Below, one piece after another: positions 1 through 7,747 of a DNA stretch of 64,000 nucleotides. The position numbers and the translations under genes were made by a program. Source of the stretch: JBKCUI01 sp052161605 (lineage in GTDB: Bacteria > Planctomycetota > Planctomycetia > Pirellulales > Pirellulaceae). Below the pieces are notes generated by a model. It was not told the origin of the DNA and did not search any database. It saw only the letters and a program-made list of their open reading frames with translations. The DNA is taken from NCBI GenBank assembly GCA_052161605.1, contig CP197409.1, one strand, 5' to 3'. Each line of letters starts with the position of its first letter. The stretch's first letter is position 1.

Positions 1-1
1 C

Positions 2-1399
2 GTTTCAGGCAAATCCTTTACCGTTATCAATCCTGCGGACGGGAATACCTTGGGTACCGTCCCCGACATGGTTGAGGACGACTTGGTCGATGCCATTGCA
101 AGCTCACACGAAGCCTACGCCTACTGGAAGACTTCGGTCGCGGCAGATCGCTCGTCTGTTCTCAAAGCTTGGCATGCTGCGATCATTGCAAACCTCGATT
201 CGCTGGCTCGAATCTTAACGCTAGAACAAGGCAAGCCCCTCCGCGAATCGCGTGCCGAGATTCGGTACGCAGCCTCGTTCGTCGAATGGTATGCCGAAGA
301 AGCCAAGCGTTTGTATGGTGAGATTTTACCTCCCCATCAATCAACGAAACGAGTCTTGGTCTTGCGGCAACCCGTCGGTGTCGTTGCGGCCATAACGCCG
401 TGGAACTTCCCCGCCGCGATGATTACTCGCAAAGTCGCTCCCGCTTTAGCCGCAGGTTGTACCGTAGTTTGCAAGCCCGCTCCTCAGACACCTCTCACAG
501 CACTAGCCCTCGCGGAACTTGCTAACCAGGCCGGCATACCCCCTGGAGTTCTCAACGTAGTTACGACGACCGATGCCGAGATGTTTGGTCGTCTTGCGAC
601 AGAGGATCAGCGCGTAAGCAAAATCAGCTTCACCGGCTCGACCGCAGTTGGCAAAAAACTCATGGCCGCGTGCGCGAGAAATGTCACTCGCCTCTCTCTC
701 GAGCTAGGTGGCAATGCACCCTTTATCGTGTTCGATGACGCTGATGTCGACTCAGCCATCGAAGGTGCCATGTTGAGCAAGTTTCGAAATGCCGGGCAGA
801 CTTGTGTCTGCGCTAATCGCTTCCTCGTTCACCGACGGTTGAGTCAGGAGTTCGCCAGTCGGCTTGCACTAGCGACCAGCAATCTGCAAGTCGGACAGGG
901 ACTCGATGTGAATGCGGATATCGGCCCCCTCATCGACGATAGAGCCTTGGCCAAAGTCGAGAGTTTGCTGGAGGATGCACGCAATCAGGGTGCCAGCGTG
1001 GTCTGTGGTGGCTCGCGACATAGTCTAGGTGGGAATTTCTTTACCCCGACCGTCCTTGCAGGAGTCAAGGAAGGGATGCGTATCGCTCAAGAAGAGGTAT
1101 TCGGTCCTGTTGCCCCCATCTTAGAGTTCGCCACGGAGCAAGAGGCTGTAAGGATTGCAAACGCAACCAGGGCTGGGTTAGCAGCCTATTTCTACACCCG
1201 GGACCTTGATCGGTTTTGGCGAGTCTCCGAAGCTCTGGAATATGGCATCGTTGGTCACAATACGGGTTTAATCTCCACCGAGATCGCCCCTTTTGGTGGC
1301 ATGAAAGAGTCCGGTTTGGGCCGCGAGGGCTCCAGGCACGGAATTCTCGACTACACCGAACTGAAATACATCTGTGCCGAGGCCAAACGGGACGAGTAA
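2..1399 (+). CDS. gabD: NAD(P)-dependent aldehyde dehydrogenase, succinate-semialdehyde type (5' end outside window)
   Basis: The reading frame is open from base 2 and already encodes a typical N-terminal segment (FTVINPADG), so the real start lies before the window. The product oxidises an aldehyde to the acid; family resemblance, including the C-terminal GGMKESGLGREG segment, points to succinate semialdehyde, which would feed GABA or 4-hydroxybutyrate breakdown into the TCA cycle. Visible motifs are the cofactor-binding TPWNFP, the LELGGN motif that carries the general-base glutamate, and GQTCVCANR with the catalytic cysteine at codon 803-805. The length fits a near-complete cytosolic enzyme. 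Substrate preference cannot be settled from motifs alone. No partner gene lies immediately downstream on this strand. Confidence 0.88.
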   Translation, partial: VSGKSFTVINPADGNTLGTVPDMVEDDLVDAIASSHEAYAYWKTSVAADRSSVLKAWHAAIIANLDSLARILTLEQGKPLRESRAEIRYAASFVEWYAEEAKRLYGEILPPHQSTKRVLVLRQPVGVVAAITPWNFPAAMITRKVAPALAAGCTVVCKPAPQTPLTALALAELANQAGIPPGVLNVVTTTDAEMFGRLATEDQRVSKISFTGSTAVGKKLMAACARNVTRLSLELGGNAPFIVFDDADVDSAIEGAMLSKFRNAGQTCVCANRFLVHRRLSQEFASRLALATSNLQVGQGLDVNADIGPLIDDRALAKVESLLEDARNQGASVVCGGSRHSLGGNFFTPTVLAGVKEGMRIAQEEVFGPVAPILEFATEQEAVRIANATRAGLAAYFYTRDLDRFWRVSEALEYGIVGHNTGLISTEIAPFGGMKESGLGREGSRHGILDYTELKYICAEAKRDE

Positions 1400-1547
1400 G
1401 CGGTCTGCCAATCCGCCATTGCGACCTTTGCTCGCGGAGCGGCCTTGCATCAGTACTAACCCGTTGGAGTCAGCGAGGGATGCCTCAATACAACCCAAAT
1501 CGCAAGGTGAAGGATTGTATCGAGAATACCTCATGACACTTATTCTT

Positions 1548-2546
1548 TCACTTAGAGCCCTCCGAGTCGAACAATTGTCGGATCTTAAAGAAGTCAATCG
1601 ATGCGTCGATCTTCTCTTCTGTAAAAGACTCTTCTTCGAGGAGCGAACGGTCGACGTCGTCACGAAACTTCCAATCCCGAAAGCGAAACTCGTATTGATA
1701 CTCGGCGCTAATCCCTTTTTGGTATAAGTTGGCTTGCCATGGTACGAAGCGATCCTGCCCCAGATCTTTCCATTTGGTTTGCGTTCTCGCGTACAATTCG
1801 TACTTGTCCAGATCCTGTTTGGTAACGGTCGTTGGTGGAGCGGGATTTGCTTTCTTCCATTCGGCGTTCCGTCCATAGAATTCAATTTCCTCGACTAACC
1901 AAGTGGGTTCTTTTGCAAAGACGATCCTGTGTACAGCACCTGTATTGATGAACGCAAGAATCCTGGTGCGTCCATCGTGGAGCGTCTCTTCCTCTAGAAC
2001 TTTGTACTCAAGACGAGTGATCGACTTGTCTCCACTATCAAGAATTGAGGAGGCGATATATGCTGATACGACAAACGGATGCTTCCACTGTGTACTGGTC
2101 TGAATAGCAGGAATCCCACCTTTCAATTGCAATCGGATGATACCTTTTTTAGGATGGCCCGACATTCGAAAATTGTACCATCCGACATTCTCATGAAGCA
2201 ATTGCGCCTCCTTGTGGTCTCCAAAAACCTCCGATGCATCCAGCAGGTTATACTCCGTTGTGTCGATCCGTTTTTTTCGACCTTTATCGCCAATGATTAG
2301 ACGCTGCAGAACGCGACGAGTGATAAGTCTTTTAGTCGGAGTTCTACCTTCTTCTTCGTCTAATGAAGTAGCTCGCGGTTCTAGCACAATTAGCTCGACC
2401 CTGTCCATCAGCACGGACATGCCCTCGTCGGACCATTCTTTTTCAAGCTGGTATTCCGCCAAGCGATCGTTGATGTCCTGGCCAATTGCCGGATCTCGAC
2501 AAAAGCTCCAAACAAGGAGGCAAAGTGTAAGCTGGAGGTATTTCAT
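1548..2546 (-). CDS. hypothetical secreted protein
   Basis: I do not recognise this 332-residue protein. It starts with a short signal peptide (MKYLQLTLCLLVWSF, then a likely cleavage near AIGQ), so it is exported. The rest is soluble, rich in charged and aromatic residues (many Glu, Lys, Tyr and Trp), with no membrane segment and no cysteine-rich or repeat pattern. The segment RILAFINTGAVHRIVFAKEPTWLVEEIEFY looks like a beta-rich fold of the kind seen in outer-membrane lipoprotein-sorting (LolA-like) proteins, but that is a weak impression. It stands alone, convergent with the upstream dehydrogenase. Planctomycete genomes hold many such orphan exported proteins. Confidence 0.7.
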   Translation of the reverse strand: MKYLQLTLCLLVWSFCRDPAIGQDINDRLAEYQLEKEWSDEGMSVLMDRVELIVLEPRATSLDEEEGRTPTKRLITRRVLQRLIIGDKGRKKRIDTTEYNLLDASEVFGDHKEAQLLHENVGWYNFRMSGHPKKGIIRLQLKGGIPAIQTSTQWKHPFVVSAYIASSILDSGDKSITRLEYKVLEEETLHDGRTRILAFINTGAVHRIVFAKEPTWLVEEIEFYGRNAEWKKANPAPPTTVTKQDLDKYELYARTQTKWKDLGQDRFVPWQANLYQKGISAEYQYEFRFRDWKFRDDVDRSLLEEESFTEEKIDASIDFFKIRQLFDSEGSK

Positions 2547-3092
2547 AGGTCACCAGGGAATCTCGGTGTTGATCACCGCAATATTGCAATTCGTGTCGGT
2601 GACTTCGTATTCTACAATAGCGACGTTATCGAGTCTTCGAGATGTGCAAGTACCTGTGTCTTCATGCTACGAACTGCTGATTTGTTCAATCAAAGAGACT
2701 CAGGTGTCCCATTGACGGGTGTCCCATTGACGGGAGGCCCATTGACGGGAGGCCCATTGACGGGAGAGAAGTGAAGACATCCACAATGTTCCCATGTAAA
2801 ACAAGAGCCTGTGGTGCCAGGACCCCCATCGTCCATTAGTTTTTAGATAACGCCGCGTGTGTTTGTCAAGTTTTTTTGGCGGGTAATTTTGCACAGTTTT
2901 CCAGGGGCATTAACGCGATGATTGCGGCAACCCTTCCGGGAACACATCCTAATTCGATGTTTTCGGTTATAATTCTTACTGGGGTCTATTCCACGGCCCC
3001 AACCCACATTGACTTCGCTGTATCGGCCAAAGTCGCTCAGACCTTGGCCGCCAGCGTCCCCTCTCCCCCAGCTTTCGGAAAGATTTTCAATC
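2547..3092. other. gene-free intergenic stretch
   Basis: About 550 bp lie between two divergent genes. It holds a four-copy 15-bp tandem repeat (2704-2763) and a small hairpin near 2564 (CGGTG/CACCG). Open frames here are short, differ on each strand and have no recognisable content. The promoters of both flanking genes must lie here, but I see no convincing -35/-10 pair. Confidence 0.6.
2704..2763. repeat. 15-bp tandem repeat, four copies
   Basis: Two copies of GTGTCCCATTGACGG are followed by two copies of GAGGCCCATTGACGG. The period is exactly 15 bp and the copies differ only at two positions near the left end of the unit, so the array probably grew by duplication of a two-variant block. 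It lies in the divergent intergenic region and is not part of a credible gene. Confidence 0.9.
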
Positions 3093-3965
3093 ATGAGTCG
3101 CGTTTTTACAGCCTGCCTTCCCCTATTACTCCTAGTCGGTGTCGCGAATCTCGCATCAGCCGAAAACCCCATCCCACCTAGCACCATCACCGACGAATAC
3201 CGCATCAATGGATTCGCGCTCAGTGTTCAAGCGTGGAGCTTTAACCGCTTTACCACTTTTGAAGCCATCGAAAAAACAGCCGCATCGGGTGCTAAGTGCA
3301 TTGAGTTGTTTCCCGGCCAAAAGATGGTCGCTGACCAAGACGTTAAGGTCGAACCCGGTATGCCCGCCGAAGCCCTCAAAGCTCTCAAAGAGAAGCTTGC
3401 AAAACACAACATAAGAGCTACAGCGTTCGGTGTGGTCGGTGTCTCACGAAACGAAGCTGATGCTCGCAAGTTGTTCGAGTTCGCCAAGGAGCTCGGCATC
3501 ACCTGCATCAACACCGAGTCAACCGATGCGATTGATACGATCGAGAAGATGGTCAAAGAGTTTGATATCCGCGTTGGGATCCACAATCACCCTCGTCGCG
3601 ACAATGATCCTAACTACAAAGTTTGGGATCCAAACTACATTCTTGAGCTCGTGAAAGATCGGGATCCAAGAGTTGGGGCATGTGCGGATACCGGCCACTG
3701 GGTCCGAACAGGACTCGATCCAATCGAATGCCTCAACATCCTCAAGGGGCGGATCGTCAGCAGCCACTTTAAGGATTTGAATCAAAAAGGGGGCTCAGCT
3801 CACGACGTGCCATGGGGGACCGGAATTTCGGATGCCAAAGGGCAACTTGCGTTCCTGCGATCTTCCGGCTTCGACGGTCCAGTGTCGGTTGAATACGAAC
3901 ACAATTGGGATAACAACCTTCCCAACATTACGGAATGCGTTCAGTTCGTAAAGAACTACAAATAG
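3093..3965 (+). CDS. exported sugar phosphate isomerase/epimerase-like TIM-barrel protein
   Basis: This 290-residue protein starts at ATG 3093; the frame is open further upstream, but only this start gives a proper signal peptide (MSRVFTACLPLLLLVGVANLASA). The mature part matches the xylose-isomerase-like TIM barrel family (AP endonuclease 2 type): SVQAWSF near the start, IELFPG, GIHNHPRRD, CADTGHW, SSHFKDL and SVEYEHNW, which supply the metal-binding His, Asp and Glu residues of that fold. Family members isomerise or epimerise sugars, often with oxidoreductase partners. Export to the periplasm is common for planctomycete versions. A hairpin terminator follows 35 bp downstream, so it appears monocistronic. 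The substrate is unknown. Confidence 0.82.
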   Translation: MSRVFTACLPLLLLVGVANLASAENPIPPSTITDEYRINGFALSVQAWSFNRFTTFEAIEKTAASGAKCIELFPGQKMVADQDVKVEPGMPAEALKALKEKLAKHNIRATAFGVVGVSRNEADARKLFEFAKELGITCINTESTDAIDTIEKMVKEFDIRVGIHNHPRRDNDPNYKVWDPNYILELVKDRDPRVGACADTGHWVRTGLDPIECLNILKGRIVSSHFKDLNQKGGSAHDVPWGTGISDAKGQLAFLRSSGFDGPVSVEYEHNWDNNLPNITECVQFVKNYK

Positions 3966-3999
3966 GGACTCGCTCCTTCGCATTAAATAGACCATAGCC

Positions 4000-4035
4000 A
4001 AAGGGCTCGGCAAACGCGGAGCCCTTTCTCTTTAA
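4000..4035 (+). terminator. rho-independent terminator
   Basis: The arms AAAGGGCTC (4000-4008) and GAGCCCTTT (4019-4027) pair perfectly around a 10-nt loop and are followed by a pyrimidine-rich, T-containing tail. It sits 35 bp after the stop of the isomerase-like gene and just before the end of the convergent oxidoreductase gene, so it may serve both strands. Confidence 0.8.
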
Positions 4036-4069
4036 CGGTCCTCATACTACCAGTTCCAAGCAGTACGGT

Positions 4070-5095
4070 CTAATCGCAAACTCGGATCACAACCTTGCCA
4101 AAATGTTGAGCGGAGTGCAGATAAGCGAAAGCCTCATCGGCTTGTTCGAATGGGAACACTCGATCGACAACGGGCTCGATTATTGTTTTGGACAAGAAGT
4201 CATTCATAGCCACAAAATCTTCCTTGGCACCGACGTAAATACCATTCAGTCGGATATTCTTGGCCAGCAGGGGGAATAAGCTCGTCGAGGGTGGTCCAAA
4301 TCCGGTCAGTACTCCGATCAAAGCGATATGCCCGCCAGGCGCAACAGCTTGTAATGATTGCCCCAGAGTTCCCTGACCACCCACCTCAACCACATGATCT
4401 ACACCCTTGCCATCGGTCATATGCAGAACTTCTTCTCCCCAGTCAGGTGTGTTGCGATAGTTCAAGGTTTGCCATGCACTCATGGTTTTTACTCGATCTA
4501 GCTTCTCGTCACTGCTCGATAAAACGATAACCTTGGCCCCCAGTGCGGTGGCAAACTGCAAAGCGAAAACGGAAACGCCTCCTGTTCCGATGCACAAGAC
4601 TGATTCGCCGCTCTGGAGTTGGCCACGGTGAACGAGCGAGTACCACGCGGTCAAGGCAGCGCATGGCAACGTGGCGGCTTGTTCGTAGCTCAAATAGTCA
4701 GGTACACGGACGATTCCGGTGGCGGGCAGATCGATCGTTTCTTGAAGCATTCCGTCGAGAGTTCCCCCTAAGTCGTTTCGGTGGTGAATCATCTCGAATC
4801 GGCCTGTCATCCAGGTTTGAAAGAAGCAGCCCGCAACCCGATCACCGATTTGGAAGTCGGAAACGTCAGAGCCGACAGCGATAATTTCGCCAGCCCCATC
4901 GGAGCAAGGTGTTCGTCCGTCGACTGGTCGCCCGGCCAGATTTTTCCAGCCCACGATGTCGCGATAGTTCAGGGAGGCGGCATGGATCCGGATACGAACC
5001 GAGTTATCGGCAGGTCCGGAGGCTAGGGATACGGATTCGGGGTTGAGGGCGTACTCATCCCCGTTCTTTCGGAATTTCCAAGCTTTCACGTCCAT
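4070..5095 (-). CDS. MDR-family NAD(P)-dependent oxidoreductase (quinone oxidoreductase/zinc-free ADH type)
   Basis: The 341-residue protein is a medium-chain dehydrogenase/reductase. It has a GroES-like N-terminal half (SLNYRDIVGWKN, PCSDGAGEIIAVGSDVSDFQIGDRV) and a Rossmann half with the nucleotide-binding stretch VLCIGTGGVSVFALQFA, followed by KGVDHVVEVGG. The structural-zinc cysteine cluster of classical alcohol dehydrogenases is absent, which points to the quinone oxidoreductase or enoyl-reductase-like branch that reduces small carbonyl or enone compounds with NADPH. It is cytosolic, with no signal peptide. It is transcribed alone, between the terminator at 4000-4035 and the tRNA gene. 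The substrate cannot be deduced. Confidence 0.85.
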   Translation of the reverse strand: MDVKAWKFRKNGDEYALNPESVSLASGPADNSVRIRIHAASLNYRDIVGWKNLAGRPVDGRTPCSDGAGEIIAVGSDVSDFQIGDRVAGCFFQTWMTGRFEMIHHRNDLGGTLDGMLQETIDLPATGIVRVPDYLSYEQAATLPCAALTAWYSLVHRGQLQSGESVLCIGTGGVSVFALQFATALGAKVIVLSSSDEKLDRVKTMSAWQTLNYRNTPDWGEEVLHMTDGKGVDHVVEVGGQGTLGQSLQAVAPGGHIALIGVLTGFGPPSTSLFPLLAKNIRLNGIYVGAKEDFVAMNDFLSKTIIEPVVDRVFPFEQADEAFAYLHSAQHFGKVVIRVCD

Positions 5096-5173
5096 TTTGT
5101 TTCCTGTAAGGTAAAATTCGTCAAATTCTCGACTTGTTCGACCGATTGTCCACGATATGCTTTAGGCCGACTA

Positions 5174-5255
5174 GGAGGATAAGCGAATGGTTAGCGGCTT
5201 CATTGGAAATGAAGTGCCCCGTAAGGGGTTGCGGGTTCGAATCCCGTGTCCTCCG
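5174..5255 (+). tRNA. tRNA-Ser (anticodon GGA)
   Basis: The folded shape is that of a class II tRNA. The acceptor GGAGGAT pairs with GTCCTCC (one wobble). The anticodon stem CTTCA/TGAAG closes the loop TTGGAAA, giving anticodon GGA (5205-5207). The long variable arm is CCCC-GTAA-GGGG, and the T arm has GCGGG/CCCGT around TTCGAAT. The discriminator is G5255 and no CCA is encoded. The D arm is odd: only two convincing pairs (GC/GC) form. A decayed defence locus lies downstream, which fits tRNA 3' ends being used as island insertion sites. Confidence 0.78.
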
Positions 5256-5816
5256 CTTTCTCGGTTGTGCTGCGTTTCTCATGCTACCGTGCTGACCCGA
5301 GAAAAATGGTTTACAGTCCGATTCGGACGGCTCCCGCACGAATCGCTGACTTCCAGCCGATAGGCAAGGATCTTGAAGCAATCCAGCGGCCAATAGTGAT
5401 GGGGTCACTGGTAATCTATCTTTAAAGTGACTGTCGACGAGTCCTTGCCCCTGACGAGCCCCTGACTAAATCTGAATGGTCGGCGCGTCACGAGATTATC
5501 TCTGCTTTATTGTCTGACGGGCATACCATTAGTTTAACGAGTGTGCAGCCCCTCTCCCCGAAGCGGCGCGAGGGGAGCAAAAGAGTGGTGCAGCCCCTGT
5601 GTGCGAAGCAGCGAGAGGGGAGCAAGAATTAAAGCAAGACTGAGGGTTGATAGACCGGAGCGATCAAAAGGAGCCCAATATCGTCGAGCAACAAATTGTT
5701 GCCTTGATTCGCTAGTATGTATCGTCAGAAGCATACAGCTACACCAACGTTCGAATTCGTACCTACATCGATCGGTTCTAGTAGAATTACCATAGAGGAA
5801 CGCCCTAAAACTTAAC
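5256..5816. other. gene-free stretch between tRNA-Ser and the DUF4062 gene
   Basis: About 560 bp without a supportable gene. It contains two copies of a 37-bp repeat (5544-5625). Short frames here, including one antisense to the tRNA, have no recognisable content. I found no second copy of the tRNA 3' end that would mark an island's far attachment site. Confidence 0.55.
5544..5625. repeat. two 37-bp direct repeats with internal palindrome
   Basis: Copies at 5544-5580 and 5589-5625 share TGCAGCCCCT at the left and GAGGGGAGCAA at the right, with GCGAAGC-like middles. In the first copy CCCCTC and GAGGGG can pair, so each copy is a small stem-loop. They sit upstream of the DUF4062 gene; whether they are a leader structure or a dispersed repeat is not known. 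Confidence 0.75.
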
Positions 5817-7364
5817 ATGGGATCAGCGGTGACCAAAAAGCGTGTTTTCATCAGCAGTGTGCAGAAAGAATTCCAAGAGGAACGCTTGGGCTTGCGCGAG
5901 TATATCCAGGCTGATCCGCTGCTGGGACAATTCTTTGATGTGTTTTTATTTGAAGATTTGCCAGCCGCTGATCGTCGAGCTGATGATGTCTACCTGACAG
6001 AAGTGGCCGATTGCGATCTGTACATGGGTTTGCTAGGAAACCAATACGGTTGGGAAGATCCCAATGGACTCTCACCCACAGAACGTGAATTTAATGTCGC
6101 CTCGGAACTAGGAAAGACCAGACTTGTCTACGTTAAAGGTGCAAATGATAAAGACAAGCACTCGAAGATGCAGAGCTTGATCGGCCGAGCCGGAAGCGAA
6201 TTGATCCGCCGTCGTTTTGACGATTTGGCCACGCTCAAGACTGCGGTTTATGCATCGCTCGTCGATTATTTGGTGGAACACCAATTGATTAGCGTTGGTC
6301 CGTGGGATGCCGCTCCGTGCCTCAAGGCGAAACAGGAAGATTTGGATGCGGATGCGATGGTGGCCTTTATTCGACAGGCGCGTTACGCACGCAATTTCCC
6401 CTTGGCGGAATCGACTCCACCTGCCGAGCTGCTATCGCATTTGGATTTGCTGGATGCAGCACGACCAACGAATGCGGCCGTGATGCTGTTTGGAAAAAGG
6501 CCTCAGTCATTTTTTCCCACCTCTGAAATCAAATGTGCTCATTTCCATGGGACCGAGGTCGCCAAGCCAATTCCCTCTTATCAATCGTACAAAGGGACAG
6601 TGTTTCAATTGGTCGACCAGGCGATCGACTTTGTGTTGTCCAAGATCGCAGCTCGAGTCGGGACCCGTTCCCAAAGTGCACAAGCACCCGTTACTTACGA
6701 GATCCCTAGGGATGTAGTTGCGGAGGGAATTGTTAACGCCGTGGTGCACCGTGACTATGCTAGCAACGCAAGCGTTCAAGTAATGTTGTTCGCAGATCGC
6801 CTAGAGATATCCAATCCCGGGCGACTACCCGATAGCTTGACGTTTGAGTCGCTGCGTCATTCCCATGCATCGGTGCCACGCAATCCATTGATCGCAGAGC
6901 CAATGTATCTGACCCAATACATCGAACGAATGGGTACCGGAACCGGGGATATGATCCGCCTTTGTCGGGACGCAGGGCTGCCAGAACCCATCTTTTCGTA
7001 CCGCGACGGATTTGTGCTAACCATCCCTCGCCATGGCTTGGAAAAGGCAAAAGATTCTCAGTCCGGTTCGGGGAAAAGTTCGGGGAAAAGTTCGGGGAAA
7101 ATGTCGGGGAAAACTGAGGGGAAAACTGAGGGGAAAACTGAGGGGAAAACTGAGGGGAAAACTGAGGGGAAAACGGTCGGACGAGCGGGGCAAAGAATCA
7201 TACGATTGATCCAGAAAAACCCTCAGATTACCATCCCTGAAATGGCACTGAGCCTCGGGGTCACGGAAAGCGCTGTTGAAAAACAAATCCGCAAACTACG
7301 AGAACAAGAAATCATCGGCCGTATTGGTCCCGCCAAAGGTGGCCACTGGGAGGTATTGAAATGA
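5817..7364 (+). CDS. DUF4062 / GHKL-type ATPase / winged-helix protein of a type I restriction-like locus
   Basis: The 515-residue protein has three parts. Residues about 8-100 are a DUF4062 domain (KRVFISSVQKEFQEER, DVYLTEVADCDLYMGLLGNQYG, SPTEREF), a TIR/sirtuin-like flavodoxin-fold module common in defence proteins. Residues about 180-400 resemble the RecG-like C-terminal ATP-binding region with a GHKL ATPase: EGIVNAVVHRDY (N box) and DRLEISNPGRLP (G1 box). Residues about 455-515 form a winged helix (ITIPEMALSLGVTESAVEKQIRKL). A nine-unit GK-rich tetrapeptide repeat links the last two parts. The stop overlaps the start of the truncated hsdR gene, so the two were co-translated. Such ATPases often sit inside type I restriction operons. 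GTG at 5829 is an alternative start. The exact role is unknown. Confidence 0.8.
   Translation: MGSAVTKKRVFISSVQKEFQEERLGLREYIQADPLLGQFFDVFLFEDLPAADRRADDVYLTEVADCDLYMGLLGNQYGWEDPNGLSPTEREFNVASELGKTRLVYVKGANDKDKHSKMQSLIGRAGSELIRRRFDDLATLKTAVYASLVDYLVEHQLISVGPWDAAPCLKAKQEDLDADAMVAFIRQARYARNFPLAESTPPAELLSHLDLLDAARPTNAAVMLFGKRPQSFFPTSEIKCAHFHGTEVAKPIPSYQSYKGTVFQLVDQAIDFVLSKIAARVGTRSQSAQAPVTYEIPRDVVAEGIVNAVVHRDYASNASVQVMLFADRLEISNPGRLPDSLTFESLRHSHASVPRNPLIAEPMYLTQYIERMGTGTGDMIRLCRDAGLPEPIFSYRDGFVLTIPRHGLEKAKDSQSGSGKSSGKSSGKMSGKTEGKTEGKTEGKTEGKTEGKTVGRAGQRIIRLIQKNPQITIPEMALSLGVTESAVEKQIRKLREQEIIGRIGPAKGGHWEVLK
7070..7177 (+). repeat. 12-bp coding tandem repeat, nine units
   Basis: Nine consecutive 12-bp units of the form GGGGAAAANNNN encode GKSS, GKSS, GKMS, five GKTE and GKTV. 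It lies in frame within the DUF4062/ATPase gene between the ATPase and winged-helix parts and forms a flexible, lysine-rich linker whose length could vary by unit slippage. Confidence 0.95.
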
Positions 7365-7714
7365 GCGTTGGAAAGCCCGAACGGACAACCCAAGATCGGG
7401 TGATCGCGTTGTTCCGCGATGAACTCAAGTATCGATACCTGGGCGATTGGACCGACCGAGACGGCAACTCTAATGTGGAAGATGCTTTGCTGACAGATTA
7501 CCTCCGCAAAGCCGGTTACCATGACCTACAAATCAGCCGAGCGATCTATTTGCTGCGTATCGAAGCCGATAACCACGATCGCGGTTTGTACGAGAACAAC
7601 AAAGCCGTCTACAAGCTCCTTAGATACGGTGTACCAGTCAAAACCGAAGCGGGTACCCGTGAAGCACGAAGACTGGGAATACTAGCTGCAACAGAACCCA
7701 ATTCGAAAAAGTGA
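7361..7714 (+). pseudogene. hsdR: type I restriction enzyme R subunit, N-terminal fragment
   Basis: The 117 residues match the N-terminal segment of HsdR: FRDELKYRYLGDW, a LLTDYLRKAGYHD segment, NNKAVYKLLRYGVPVKTEAG. Full HsdR proteins are about 1000 residues and continue with a PD-(D/E)XK nuclease and a helicase motor. Here the homology stops right after VKTEAG, the last about 19 residues look unrelated, and a convergent gene ends 34 bp later, so more than 85% of the gene is gone. The ATG overlaps the stop of the ATPase gene, showing the original operon layout. No hsdM or hsdS is present. The stump cannot cleave DNA and I treat it as a remnant. Confidence 0.85.
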
Positions 7715-7747
7715 CAGACATCTAGCTAGACTAGCTAGACAATACGT

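Noticed and set aside
5121..5408. Minus-strand frame covering the tRNA
   Set aside because: It is antisense to the tRNA-Ser gene and has no recognisable content.
7070..7177. CRISPR-like repeat array
   Set aside because: Units are 12 bp, directly adjacent without spacers and in frame in a gene; this is a coding tandem repeat. No CRISPR array or cas gene was seen in the window.
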